Shown piece after piece: positions 1-11,800 of a DNA stretch of 64,000 nucleotides. Each line of letters starts with the position of its first letter. Position 1 is the stretch's first letter. A program made the translations under genes and the position numbers. Under the pieces are notes generated by a model. It did not search any database. It was given only the letters and a program-made list of their open reading frames with translations, and was not told the origin of the DNA. Source of the stretch: Xylaria sp. FL1777 (lineage: Eukaryota > Ascomycota > Sordariomycetes > Xylariales > Xylariaceae); contig MU400573.1 of NCBI GenBank assembly GCA_022578965.1, positions 174,186 to 238,185 on the forward strand, read 5' to 3'.

Positions 1-1
1 G

Positions 2-1093
2 ACTCTCATCACTCTAGAGACGTGCCCAGTCACGAGGATATCTGAACTGGCTTATCACGAACACAAGGCACTGCATGAAAAGTATGAAAGTGTACTTGAG
101 CGAGAATATGCCAAGGCTGTCCAATCAGCCTTCCAGTACCAAAGAGATGTCATTCAAGATTGTCGTGGTGCAACTGAGGCACCTTTCACATCAAAATTAC
201 ATCTTTTAGTTGAAATACTGAAAATCAGCAAATCAAGGAATCGCATCAGGTTTCTTGAAAAGGTCGTCAATCAATTGGAATTTGAGCCCTCCACACTTGA
301 CACAAGCCAACAATTACCATCACATGTGGCGTACTCTCGATTTCTGCTTGAAAATTTTGCGTTCTTCGAGTATGTCAGTGTTGGCGATCTTCAGGCAGTT
401 GTTTCCGCTCTGGAGAAGCTAGTGACGGGAACAGGCGCTGGTATTGCCCAAATAATGGAATCCGAGATCTTCCAAGTGCGCATGGATCAAGATAAGGATA
501 CCCAACAACCCGGAGAAGGCGAGCCGTCATCGGTATCTTTACCGATTCCAGATTGTATCAATGCGCAGCGACTTCGCCAATTAACAGCCTGTTCGATGAT
601 TATTTCGGCTGTCTGGGAGGTTCGTACTTTCCTTCGCCGATTGTACAGCCTCAACTCTAGCCGTCGTGAAGTAAAAGTAAAGGGGCCACCCAAAGACCTT
701 ACAAAAGCCCCTGTGAAGGTTCAAGGCGTCACGGGCGACAAGTTTTGGGAGGATATAGCTTTTATCATGACTGGACTTGATACGCCAGAACGTATGATGC
801 AGCAATGCAGAAGCTTTGTTGACCTCTTGAATGTTGATAGCGAGGTCAAAGTCGGAGAAGAGGAAGAGGAGGAAGATCTCGACGGTGAAGGCGAACCGCA
901 GACTCCTGATGCTGATGACGACCATGATGAAGCTACACCCGATGCCCGTGGTCGCAAGAGAAAAGCAGCCAACACTCCCAGTGGCCGAAAAAAGCGGGCA
1001 CGAAGCAGCTCTCGACCACGGGGTCGGGGTCGGCCTAGGAAGTCCCATGTTACAGGAGCCGTCGGAGGCAGTATGGAAGATGATGATTTCTAA
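2..1093 (+). CDS. SCC2: Sister-chromatid cohesion loader Scc2/Mis4 (NIPBL family), C-terminal part; 5' end outside window
   Basis: The frame is open from base 2 to the TAA at 1091-1093, giving 363 residues with no start, so the gene begins upstream of the window. Scc2/Mis4 pairs with Scc4 and loads cohesin onto chromatin in the nucleus. The visible sequence matches the conserved C-terminal end of the family: LEREYAKAVQSAFQYQRDV, KLHLLVEILKISKSRNR and the ENFAFFEYVSVGDLQ...GAGIAQIMESEIFQ block, ending with the CRSFVDLLNVD helix. After it come an acidic run (about 840-900), a lysine/arginine-rich tail and an AT-hook-like RGRGRPRKS near 1018-1045, then an acidic terminus. No intron is needed in this part. 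It converges on the BTB gene, with about 1 kb between the stops. The family call is from remembered family motifs, not a search; the AT-hook role is inference. Confidence 0.9.
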   Translation, partial: TLITLETCPVTRISELAYHEHKALHEKYESVLEREYAKAVQSAFQYQRDVIQDCRGATEAPFTSKLHLLVEILKISKSRNRIRFLEKVVNQLEFEPSTLDTSQQLPSHVAYSRFLLENFAFFEYVSVGDLQAVVSALEKLVTGTGAGIAQIMESEIFQVRMDQDKDTQQPGEGEPSSVSLPIPDCINAQRLRQLTACSMIISAVWEVRTFLRRLYSLNSSRREVKVKGPPKDLTKAPVKVQGVTGDKFWEDIAFIMTGLDTPERMMQQCRSFVDLLNVDSEVKVGEEEEEEDLDGEGEPQTPDADDDHDEATPDARGRKRKAANTPSGRKKRARSSSRPRGRGRPRKSHVTGAVGGSMEDDDF

Positions 1094-2132
1094 GCTTGAT
1101 TTCTCTGCATGGAATCAATTCGGTGCGATACCTTTTCGTTGAGCGTGCTCATGGGAGTCTATAGATGTATGAGATGGGTCAGTATACAGGAGTTCAAGGG
1201 AAGTGCAGTGGCATAAAAAGATGGTGCACCTAATGGCGTTCAAAAGGTTTGGGGTAGTGTGTGTGCCTAGGTTTGGGCATCTTCACTCCAAATTCTGGAG
1301 TTGAGTTGGCACAGCCAACAATTGGGGTCTGTTAAATCTTGCTATCTGTTGCTTTTCAAATTCGGATGATACCTTTTCACAGTTTGCTTTAGATAATGCG
1401 AGATACAATACATTGGGCATGGTAGGTAATGGGATTGATATCTTGCTGTATACAGCCATATTGCTCTTATGCTGATAGTACAATAACTATTCTTGCATCA
1501 CAGACAACCCCTCCGATCTTTGCAAAAATCATTTAACTAGTGATCTATCCTGCCCACATTTACCCTTCCACTCTAGAACATAAATATGCCGAAGAAACAA
1601 GAGATAGACATAGTCAAGGCCGTTTTATCGTTTTAACAATTAATATTAAGGTTGCTTTGGCACGGGTCTATGCACTCCGTAACGTGACTGATAATGAGAT
1701 CCCAGAACATCGTCGCTAGGAGAGGCAGAATGCATCAGTCCGCATTGGCCTGGCCAGTCTACTACTATATCTCACGCGTAGTAGCACCACTCTCACAAAG
1801 TCTAGATAGGTTTCCCCCTATTACAAGAAACGCCGTGGCCTGCCAAGTCTATCTATTATCCGTAGCGTCCATCCAACATTCATTCATGATACAGAAAGAA
1901 AGAAAAGGGGAAGTCGCCTGTCTGTCCTTCCTAGATATAGGGAAACGCAGATCCAAATGCCCTTGTGTGCGTATGTATGTGTGTGTATGCGTGTGTGCGT
2001 GTGTGCGTATACATGTTATGCGTTTGCGTGACAAAACGAAGCAGAGGCCAGACAGGATCATGTTAATGGTATGTATGTCTATACCATGATAACATATGCA
2101 CTAGGCAGATGTCACGCATTTTCCGCCGCAAG
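1094..2132. other. Convergent intergenic region between SCC2 and the BTB gene
   Basis: This holds the 3' flanks of two convergent genes. I see no conserved coding frame. A TG-rich microsatellite lies at about 1966-2013, where alternating TG with TATG and TGCG units creates the appearance of short ORFs on both strands. Nothing else is recognisable. Confidence 0.6.
1966..2013. repeat. Imperfect (TG)n microsatellite
   Basis: A purine/pyrimidine-alternating run of TG dinucleotides interrupted by TATG and TGCG, about 48 bp long. It lies between two gene 3' ends. No function is implied. Confidence 0.75.
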
Positions 2133-4597
2133 CTACGTGCTGCTCTGATGATCTCCGCTACCGCTGTTGGTGTTGGTGGGGTTGGTGGTTTCGCCACTGT
2201 GAGCATTCTCACTATCTTCAGCGTCATTGGTGTCGTTGTTGTTGTCATCGGAGTCGAAGTCGGAACCGCCCAGATCACTTAGGTTCTCATGTTCTGAGCC
2301 ATCAGACATCCAATCGAAATCTCCATCTATATCAAAATGCGTCTGTGTGGTCGGCGTGGCCGTGTCTTCTTCTGCATTAGAGGTAGTTGTCGGAGGCTGA
2401 ACAGGGGTGAGCGAGAGTCCTGCAGTAGTAATGGCCAACGTGGCATCCTCAGCGCCTTGGTGACTAGGCCCAATTGTCTGGGAGCGAGCGGCTTGGACAG
2501 AGTACCCCTCGGTCATGGTGACCGTGCCGGTGCCCGTATATATCGTGGTGGCGTCATCATCTATAGAGGTTGCATCGTCAGGGATTGTCTCCCCGGTGTA
2601 GAATCCAGGGCCAGGCCCAATAGGAACGCCACGCTCCGCATCGGGAATCTCGGACTGGTAAACGCCGCCGGTGCCGTCATCTAATCCACCGGCCCAGAGC
2701 GGGAGGAACTTGAATTCGTCGTCCGAGAGGCCGAAGACCAAGGGGCCTGTCCGTTCAATGTTTACGTCGAGCTTACGTGGATCCCATGTGTTTCTGAGGT
2801 TGCTGACCGCAGAGGCAAACTCCATGCTGAAAACCAGTCTGTTTAACCGGTAGTCGTCAATCGAAGCAAGGCGCGTACAAGAATATTCGCTGAACATTCT
2901 CCAGAAGTACGTCGTGAGAATACGTTGAGCTGGTTGGAGAGTCAAGTAAATGTACCTCGTCGAAACTCGCTCAGCCACTGACACATACCGAGCCCGGTTC
3001 CTGTCATGGTCTTCCATCATCCCATTGTGGCCAGCAATGTCTTTGACCGCGGTTGCATCCAACACAACCTGGTGAATCCAGTCACGGAGATCCTTGCATA
3101 GATCAGGGTCATCTTTCGGCCATTGGTTAATTCCAAGGTACGTATTCACATCGTCAGACATAAGTTGATCCCACACGTCCTCTGCCCTTTGTCTTAGTTT
3201 CTGTGCGGCATGCTGAATACAGGTCTCCTGTTCATCGGTCACACTTCCACGAGGGCGTCCGAATAGAGAACACTGTTGCTTGTTGTTGATCACTATGCTC
3301 GCTGGAGTCAGTAATTACTCTTTTGGGTGAATATTATGCCCCTGATGCATGCTCCCGAGACATGTTGGGAGTCCTCAGGTTACTAGAAAGCGAAAGAAAT
3401 GACTCCAGTGTGCACATACTCCGGGCTTCCGCTCCGCTAGTCATCTCAATGACTCTCTCGACTACCAGAACCTGGAAGGCTACACGAGCAATGTCCGACA
3501 GTTCTAACATCCACTATAGTTACTATGGTCAATATGGTTTCTTTGGTATACATAAGTTGAAAGAGGAGAACGAGGTTGTGAATAAGTAATGAGCAACAAC
3601 TTACAGCTATCTTTAAAGCATCTTCAGCATTGATGTCTATGAAATTGTGATTTGGCTCCGCCATGAACCAGGTGAGGACAGGATCCTTCTGTTAATTGGC
3701 CATCAGTCTCGTTCCCTATTGTATGTTTCACTTGCGTATGCAGCTTGTGGCGTGGGATGATACGTACCACAACCTCCACGCAGTCAAACTGTTTGGCGAT
3801 CACGGCCATGGTGGCTAAGCGTGGAGCAGAGTTCAGAATAAGGTCTCCATGGCGGATCGCCATGAGCAGGCGAAGAATAGCAGCTCGATGACGAATTGGA
3901 CAGTAGTCAAGGATCTTTCTTAACTTTGGATATTCCAGCTGGCCAATATCTATCGGGTCTCCCATGATGCGTACCTTCTCCCAGACTTTATCCTCCGAAA
4001 TGATTTCTGCACAGTGATGAGGGCAATTATCGTCATGTCCATATACAAGGTATTTCGAGACGTTCGAAAAGTAATGAGACTTCCACCAGTCTATGACTCC
4101 ATTAGACAGCGACAATTGGGCGACTTCTGAGGCTGATTCGTCCCCTTCAATCTGTGGCGTCAGGTCCAGGACATATTTATACTGTTTGTAATAGTCGTTG
4201 AGATGACGTCTTGTCTGCGCCTGGGCCTTCGGAGAAAGCCGTTCTGCGAACACGGACGAGCCAGTCGCGAGCAGCTGCTCAGACTCCATCAAGAATGCCT
4301 TTGTGTCCCACTACGAGTAGAATCATTAACTTGCCAAGCTATTCCAAATAAGAGCGATAGAATGAAGGGAGAAGACTAAGAGATAATCACCTTGCATCCG
4401 GTGCAGTCGACAAAGTCTCCGGGCGGGAACCTGACAATGACCAGTGTATCTCCAGATGTATTTGTGACGCTAAGACGTTGGAGACGCTCATCGTCCTCTT
4501 CCTCCCGGGTGTAGGCTGGAGTTTCGCTCACAATAACCGGAAGTTTTTGTTGCAGTCTGCTGATTGCGATATCCAGGGGGCTTTCTTCGTCCGCCAT
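2133..4597 (-). CDS. BTB/POZ domain protein with long acidic C-terminal tail (five exons)
   Basis: Five exons read on the minus strand: 4597-4391, 4310-3768, 3688-3605, 3513-3384 and 3301-2133, summing to 2133 nt (710 aa), all in phase. Introns are about 80 nt: gtgatt..gtag, gtacgt..acag, gtaagt..atag and gtaacc..ccag, the last with a TACTGAC branch site. Residues about 45-170 resemble the fungal BTB/POZ fold, a dimerisation domain often used in cullin-3 adaptors and chromatin factors: a short beta strand (GDTLVIVRFPPGDF), then WDTKAFLMESEQLLATGSSV. A helical region follows (QFDCVEVVKDPVLTWF, ALKIAWMLELSDIARVAFQV), then SLFGRPRGSVTDEQE and a low-complexity Asp/Ser/Thr/Asn tail of some 200 residues. 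I cannot assign a substrate. The last donor is the least certain; a gtatgt about 50 nt earlier in the exon is an alternative. Confidence 0.8.
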
Positions 4598-5125
4598 GGT
4601 TGCGAGCAGTACGGGGGTAATGAGGGGAAAATGAACCGAGTAAGTGCATGTATCGGGAGAAAGTGGAATGAATTGATCAATAAGTAAGTGGATGTGTGAG
4701 TAGGTGAATGATCTGTTCTATTTAAAGCCTTGTCCTAAAAGAGAAGGGAGAAGGGTGAACTAGAACGCTCGTTACTAGAGTTGCCTCCCCCGCGGTTGTT
4801 CCAATTGAAGAGGAGTAAGACAGACAGGAGAAAGAAGGGTAGCAGGTAGAGCAGGTAGAGCACTCCTAGGCAATCAGCCGACTTTATCCTGTTGGCATTC
4901 ACTGAGGTTATTGGTCCTCTACCTAGGTAGGCAAACGGCGGTGTTACATGCAGTGGAAGCCTGGTGAATGGTGGCAGGTCTTTTGGCCCCCAGCACGACA
5001 GAGTCCGAATCGGGTATCAAGAATGTGGATTATGAAAGGATCAGCAGTACATGTGCCTAGGCATTCATTTTTAGTCGTTACCTTCTGCACAAGTAGGAAC
5101 CAGAGTATACGCAGTAGGCAGATAA

Positions 5126-5142
5126 GTACCTAGGTACCTAGG
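5126..5142. repeat. TACCTAGG palindromic mini-repeat
   Basis: Two overlapping copies of the self-complementary unit TACCTAGGTA occur head to tail. The same unit recurs at many other intergenic places in this window and is not seen in the coding exons I read. Confidence 0.7.
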
Positions 5143-5660
5143 TGGCAACGATTTGCTGCTGCTGTAGGAATATACCGCTGATAGCGTGCTTTCAACACAA
5201 CCACAACATCAGATTTGTTTCGCACAAAATCTACACAGCCTAGCTAAGCTTTTGAAAGGGAGGCCTAATATATTCAGCGTATGTGACATCTGCAAGGCAA
5301 CACCGAACCGGCCAGTGTCGGGTAAATGTGGTGTCCCCCACTAGGTAGGTACATGTAGATACCTAGCCTATGTACCTAGCCCAAGAACACGACATATATT
5401 AATATCCTTCCAAGTTGCATCTTTCAGCCCTATATGTGGGGTTGCAACCTTCCGTTTGTTGAATTTGTCTCTCGAGCTAATCCATGTATACCACTTCAAT
5501 ATTTGTTACTACCGGCCAAATACAAATGGGAAAGGAAGAAAACATAAAGAAAAAAAAACAGAAGAAAAGGAGAAGAAGCAGTTTTGAACAGAGCGTTGTA
5601 AATAGGATAATGCAGATGTAGCTTGTGCAGAGCCTACTGATACTTTCCACCAATACTACC

Positions 5661-5676
5661 GTACCTAGGTACCTAG
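5661..5676. repeat. TACCTAGG palindromic mini-repeat
   Basis: A second clear doublet of the same palindromic unit, GTACCTAGGTACCTAG, lying in gene-free DNA. Confidence 0.7.
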
Positions 5677-6429
5677 ACAATTTGGATAAGGCATACTAAT
5701 TACCCATAGGAGACAATTTGTTTTCTTACATAAGACATTTATTACCATTGTTTGGCTTAAGTATTAAGGACCTGGTTTAATAGTGCACAGGTATTCTTCT
5801 CTTACGCATAAGCAACCCCGGCAGAACCCCGGCAAGAGGAAGTACGTAAGTAGTGAGTCGCTAAGCTCTATCACTTCAACCACCTATAATAATAGTATGG
5901 CCAAATAAATTCAAAATTCTCATAATTCGAATCCCATCCATTAAATTCAAGTTTTAGAAGTGTAATGTGTTTCTTTTTTTATTTTTAAGAATTTACTTAG
6001 CAGTCCTGCGCAGTATACGATACGCAGTAGGTGATTAACCGCTTCTACCCTAGCTGGCTTTCAATAGTGCTTCCCCGGATCCTGTAGCGCATTTGAAGTG
6101 GTCAGTGCTTGCTCTAGTACCCCCGCTATGGTCTCCATCCAACCAACTTCTGCGGGGCATTACCTTGGCTACAGATAACTACCTACCTAGGTACGTACAG
6201 CGAGTGTTAGGCATCTACTGTACCTAAACCGACCGACCTAGGTACCTTAGGGCGCCAGGCCGGTGTATGAAAAGCCTGTACTGAAGGCTCATAGGCTGTA
6301 ATATGTAGTGGCGTCAATAGGCAGACACTAGGGGTTAAATTAGCCAATTATAGGAGGGCGTATTACATAAGCAGCTGTTTAATCGGTGGTATACTAACAT
6401 GTCTAATAGCTAGAAAATGGTAGTTTGTT

Positions 6430-6655
6430 CAACAGATTTTTTAAAAAAAGAAAAACTATAATGCTTTTTTTAAAAAAAATAATATTAAAAATTTAATTTT
6501 TAATAAATAATATTATTTTTTATTTTTAATAATTTTAAAATAAAATTAATAAAAATAAAAAAAATATTTTATATAAAAATTTGTTTATTTTAATAGTATT
6601 TTTTAATAAATATTTATTTTATTATTATTATAATAGCTAGTAGTAAATTTTCTAT
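6430..6655. repeat. Extreme A+T island, possible relic of a mutated repeat
   Basis: About 225 bp made almost wholly of A and T; the only C residues I see are in TGCT and AGCT contexts. The flanks have ordinary composition. The isolation and sharp edges suggest a small repeat destroyed by the same process that affected the big block after 45.3 kb. TAGAAAAT at about 6411 and ATTTTCTA at about 6648 form a weak inverted pair at the edges, too short to prove a transposon. Confidence 0.45.
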
Positions 6656-7339
6656 GTAAACAGGCAGACACAAAGATTTAAACTTAAAAAATCAGCTTAT
6701 TTCTTTATCCCCTTGTTCACTTTGATTTTCCTACAGGGGGGTGGCGCCCTAAGGTACTGTTCTAGTCTACCTAGGTAGGCCATCGCCCGGCATCGAGGTC
6801 GCGTGCCCCTTCACCCCCTTCACCCCCTTCACTCGGCTTCGGCGGTGTGATGCTACCCTACCTCCATTCTAGATAGTGGCGATCACTCGTGCCCCTTAGC
6901 TCCTTAGCGCATACTGTTATGCGTATGTGACAAGAGAATCGGACAGAAGGGGATCAGTTAGTCTAGGTATGTTTGGATTCCCGATCCAAAGCTGAACACC
7001 TATTCTCGTGTTTCCCGGTATATCTTCTTCGCCCTCCCCATCCTTGCAACATCACCTGATCTGATCTGATCTCGTTCAAGAAGCCAATCTTAGCTATAAC
7101 TAGTCTATTTGATCGAACCTTCCTGCCTGTGCTATTACGTATCTTGTTTATCCTTTTACCTATATCTACCACCTAGTATCGTTCGAACCCAGCGAACAGT
7201 TCTCAGATTGGATCAAGATCGAATGATTGGGTTATTTGTTCCCGATAACAACGCCACCACGAATCAGGAGCCCTTGATTTCAATCACAACGGACGAGAAA
7301 AGGTGTATTAGCCTATCATAGTATTACGAGATACACAAG

Positions 7340-7715
7340 ATGAATCCTACTCGAGCCTCCGGATTGCCTAGCAACGGCCGCATGCTGTGAGAAGCTTTCC
7401 ATGTCTAGCTATCCCGATACCAATCAATCAGGACAAGTGTTTCCCGGATCGTTGCCCTCTGTCACCATGTGATTTTTAAAGAAAAAAAGACAATCGGGGA
7501 ATAGAAGGAAAGGAAGCAAGATACGAGCAACTGAAACTAACGAAACCCCCAGTCGCCAGCGTCCTCTCCTCCTAGCCAGCGTCCTAACAACGGGCCTCAT
7601 CGTTGCCGGCATCCAATACCAGCGAATGGCAATCGCGCGGAACGAGCGAGCCCAACGCAACGGCCAAGAGCCCAATTTCTACGTCAGCGTGGACCGAAGC
7701 GGCGGGGGGATCTGA
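7340..7715 (+). CDS. Small single-pass membrane protein, 69 aa, two exons
   Basis: Exon 1 is 7340-7386 and exon 2 is 7553-7715 (210 nt, stop TGA at 7713-7715). The 166-nt intron starts with GTGAGA, has an ACTAAC branch site and ends CCCCCAG, and the phases join cleanly. The product starts MNPTRASGLPSNGRMLRQR. It then has one hydrophobic segment (PLLLASVLTTGLIVAGIQY, about residues 20-38), a basic patch (RMAIARNERAQRN) and the C-terminal tail NFYVSVDRSGGGI. Short N-terminal basic region, one membrane helix and a soluble tail would suit a small mitochondrial inner-membrane or assembly-type protein, but that is inference. The GC-rich, codon-like exon 2 inside a gene-poor area, together with ideal splice signals, is the main support. 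I do not recognise the family with certainty. Confidence 0.7.
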
Positions 7716-8814
7716 TGGGTGGCCACAAAGTAAAATAACTATGAAACTACTTTAAAATTTACGACGACTTTCATGATCAAGACACTACCATGGCCGACCG
7801 ACCGACTTATACCGTCTCGATGACTAAAGAGGGGGAGAGACAAGACGAAATGAACTAAACCGATCCTTAATGATAAACAACAATAGGTACTATACTACAA
7901 TAAAGGCTGGAGATTCTGGAAAGAGGGAAAGGGAGAAAGGGGAAGGAGAAAGGGAAAAGAGGAAAATAAATAGGATAACTAAGGCATTGAAAAGGAATTA
8001 AAGGGGGGGATTACTTGTATAACCACCTACTTTTATGAAATTGGATAACTTAAACCTCATGATCTCTCACCATTATATATACAGATATATATACTCTAAT
8101 ATTTCGAGTCTCGTCTACGAGGGGTGTGTTAAGCTATCGTCTTGAGAAGAAGTGAGGTGGGTACTGCTGCAAAGTACACAAATTCTCAGCTGGAAAAGCT
8201 AGTTTCTAAAATAACTTTCTTCGACACAATTATGACGGAACGATTTGTCTAGGTACTTAAGTACTCAGCAACCTACCGTATTTAAAGATAAGTACATAAA
8301 AATTTATAAATATATAGACATAAAACTTGATTGAAAAGGGCAGCTCCTATAATCTACAAAGACTGAATCTTGTAGTCACAGTAGGGAATCTTCGCATGGT
8401 GGCTAATAGAATTCGCATAATTACGAGGCCGTCCGGACCCGGCCCAGCTCTCTGATGGGCCATATGGCATTCTCACATCGTACAGATCAATCTTACACTA
8501 GCTACTAAGATGGTATAACGGTTCCCCTGCACATCCTACTGATGCAAGAAACAAAGGAACCATGCTAACCACCCTCAACATGTCAACTAACTCCGTCCTC
8601 GCTCTCTCTTGCCCTCTTGCGCTGGCTCGATAAACAATAGGATCCGCAATAGAACCGTTGCCGCCCCAAAACCAACGTTGATGCCAGTACCGGTACCAAT
8701 AATAACGAAACCGCCCCCCCAAACGCCGATGAATGCATAACCGCTCGTCGGTGATGTAATGACAAGAGAATCAATCAATCGAGACCCCATTGATCAGTCA
8801 CGGAGACTTAATTT
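7716..8814. other. Intergenic region 3' of the small gene and of the Yvc1-like gene
   Basis: This separates two convergent stops. A purine-rich tract (repeated GGAAAG/GGGAAA units) occurs at about 7916-7966. Three overlapping minus-strand frames at 8498-8790 are open together, but none resembles a protein and no start context or splice model supports them. Confidence 0.5.
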
Positions 8815-11800
8815 TTACAAGGAACTTCCCCGCCTCGGGGCCGTCCTTGCTGGCCAGTCTTCACTCTCCGTGTCATCATGCCTCACCGTCTCCTTCCCTT
8901 TCCCTTTCCCTTTCCCTTTCCCTTTCCCCTTTGTCCTCCGTTCCTGGTGCGTAGGTATACCTCCTATTCCTACCTTTTCTTCTTTAGCGCTCCAGGGGCG
9001 ACGTTCCCTCTGCCCGCGCATCTTCTTCGAGAATCTGCTTTGCGATGACAAATTCACGTTCGTCTCATGAGAGTTAGCAACAGAGCTCTTCTCACTATCT
9101 TCATTGGCCGAGTTCTGCGCCGTTGGGACAACAGAGCGCATCAGCTGGACCTCCCGAGCCACATCGGCGAAGCTCTCTTCCAGAGTTTTCATACGTGCGA
9201 GCACTAGTTTGCTCATGCGATTTGCGTTTTCACGTTCCCTCTCTACGGAGCTCGTCCTCTGTAAACCCCGTATCTGGCCCGTGGCCATCGCCATCTGGGT
9301 CGCGAATGACGCGGGCACTGCCCCGAGCTCGTTCTTAGTGTCTGCGAGGAGTCCCGTGTTGTCTGAGTTAACAGAGGGCGACAGCTTCCGCTGTTGCCGC
9401 CTTGGATCCATGGTCAATAAGGTAGTCCGGCTTAGCGACGATTTGGGGATAGGCCGAGGCCGTGTTGTGTTTTCCGACAGGTATTGTGTTACCCTTCGAG
9501 GTGAACGTGTGCCGGCAGATGCAGGTTCCTCGATTGTTGTGATTGGCCGACTCAGTTTTGGTCGAGACCGCGGTCCCATCGGTTCCTCTGATATTGACGA
9601 TGGACTAGGTCCACGCCGACTCGCCTCTTGCGGATTATATAAGATGGTGTTTGTGGACAGAGTACGACTATGAAGACCTTGGCGGCGAGGGGGTCCACCT
9701 TTTCCTGGTGATAGTGTGTGAGCTGGGTCAGTTGAGGAAGGAAAGAGAGAATGTCGGCGTGAGGCCATAGGCGTCGTAAAGTAATCCTCCTCTTGATCGG
9801 CATGTGACGTATTCTCTTGACGGCTTTCACCCGCAACCTCATCCTCATCTTCGTCGTTTGTAATAAGCTCATCATCACCATCAGCATCAGTGAAGTCTTT
9901 CGGTTCATGCTCTGTCCGAACATCAAGCGTACTGACCCTTGGCGGAGGGAAGTCGGTATTCGACATAAGCTCAGCAGGGTCACTCGCGGCGGATCGGACA
10001 TCAGAAAGGGTTCGAAATCGTCTCGGCAAATCTCGACTCGTACTCATCCGTCGTAGTGAATGACTCTGGCGGCTCTCGATGGTTGGCCAACGTGATAAAG
10101 TTTCACCTATCTCGTCGCTCTGCTCCATCCAATTGCGTATAGCTGTTTGAGTCTTTCTTCTTTCCTGTCTCCTCTGGGTGCGTATTGTGTTGGCATCGGG
10201 TTGTCGTCGGAAAACTTCATCTAGAGCTTGATCTTTTTGAAAGCCAGCAATCGACTCTTCACGGGTTCTGATGTTTGGGCTGAAGAAACTGCCTCTGCCA
10301 GACGGATCTGCACTAGAGAAAGGCCGTCCTTTCCTGCGTCCTGAGCCCTCGACCAAGTCTGTAGGTTCGTATATCGATGATGCAAGATAATACTTCTCAT
10401 ACACGAATATCAAGAACAAAATTGGCCAGTGAGTCAATTTAATAACCATTCTATTAAGCAAGACGAACCGCCTAATGGGCATGATATAGCGCAAAGGAAT
10501 GAGGACCCAGGCAAGTATATTGGCGGGTGCAATGTACGAGAAGAGCGCATCATTCTTAACCATGGAAATTGTATTGATGGCAAACAGGAATCTACCCGCC
10601 ACATCAATAATTGGGTGACAGTAAAGGTGGGTGAGTTACTTACTGGTGCTCTTCTTTGGCATTAGACGCGATGGCCGTGAAAGAATTAGTTAGTACGGTA
10701 ATGAGTATCGTGCTATAGATACGTTAGACTGCCGTTATCAAAGACTGGATCGTAGTTGACGTACGCAATGAGGAAATGGCAGATGACCAGAAAGAATACT
10801 AAGAGTAACCGTTCGACGAAGGTATATTTAGGCCAGCTAGTTCCAGTATCAGCAATCGTCCATTGATGCAAGCAAAAGTTTCACTTACACGTCCCATGCA
10901 GCAGGTGTGAACCCCATTAAGATCTGAAAGATCTTATAAGCTACATCAATGGCATTATCGTCATTTTTCGAAAGCGTGAAGAAGACGAAAAACCCGGAGC
11001 AACTAATCAAGATCACAACAAATAAAGCCACGAGATCTTCCGCCATGAATCGAAAGGCAATCAATAGCTGCGAGAAGTATGGGTAGTGATCTAAAACACT
11101 GAAAATGCGAGGGAAGAGAAGAATGGCATTTACTGCGAGTACTTCATATGCCATTTCATTCCATCGGAAAGAGCCAACCAGGAAGACACCGCACAGGCGC
11201 ATACCATAGTAGATAATCAAGAACAGCAAGATTCCCAAGTCTACAATGTTCCAGTAGCTCATGATATAGAGGGAGAAACCCTGTTCATTGAACCCGACAA
11301 CCTCATCTAACATGAACCCCGCGCTCCAGAACCAAAACAGTAACTCCAGTGAAGTTATCGGGTTCGAGCGATGAATCAGAACTGCGAGAAACAAACAGAT
11401 CATGACGAATAATGAACATGTTGACAAGAAGTAACGGTAGCGGGGCACACGTAAACGAGATAATTTCAAGGGGGAGGCATGTCGCGGATCGTATAGAGCT
11501 ACTGTTCGTCGGAGGGGAATTTCATGGACTGGGAGCTGCGAAGTTTGTTCTTTGAAGGATTGATGACCTAGTAGCGGAGTTCGAGCATTAGGAGCACCTC
11601 TATGATCCGATGTCGTTGAGATACGATGAAGATTATCGTGCGAAGAGTAGAAAGTGATGGCACCATTCCAAATAGCCTCAAGCTGCTGGACGACGAGTGG
11701 ATGGGAAACGAAATGTTTGGCAGAAGCGCGGATAGCGACCTCGAGAGTTGACGACCTAGCAAATTGTGTCCTTCCCCTACCCTCAGGGAGCCTTCCATTG

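Larger units (their letters stand above)
4598..7339. other. Gene-free intergenic region rich in TACCTAGGTA-type palindromes
   Basis: This is the upstream flank of the BTB gene and of the small membrane-protein gene, which diverge. No ORF here has recognisable protein character. The most obvious content is repeated short motifs built from TACCTA/TAGGTA (about 5126-5142, 5341-5382, 5661-5676, 6181-6200, 6238-6247, 6768-6778) and an extreme A+T island at about 6430-6655. Confidence 0.6.

Noticed and set aside
7150..7190. Possible tRNA T-loop (TTCGAA) near 7166
   Set aside because: The flanking bases do not form a T-arm stem and no acceptor or anticodon arm can be built. Similar TTCGA hits at 5927, 10008, 11362 and 45226 also fail or lie in exons.
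8498..8790. Three overlapping open frames on the minus strand downstream of the Yvc1-like gene, including a Gly-rich hydrophobic one
   Set aside because: They begin within 25 nt of the channel stop codon, have no splice or start support, and all three frames are open at once, which points to composition rather than coding.
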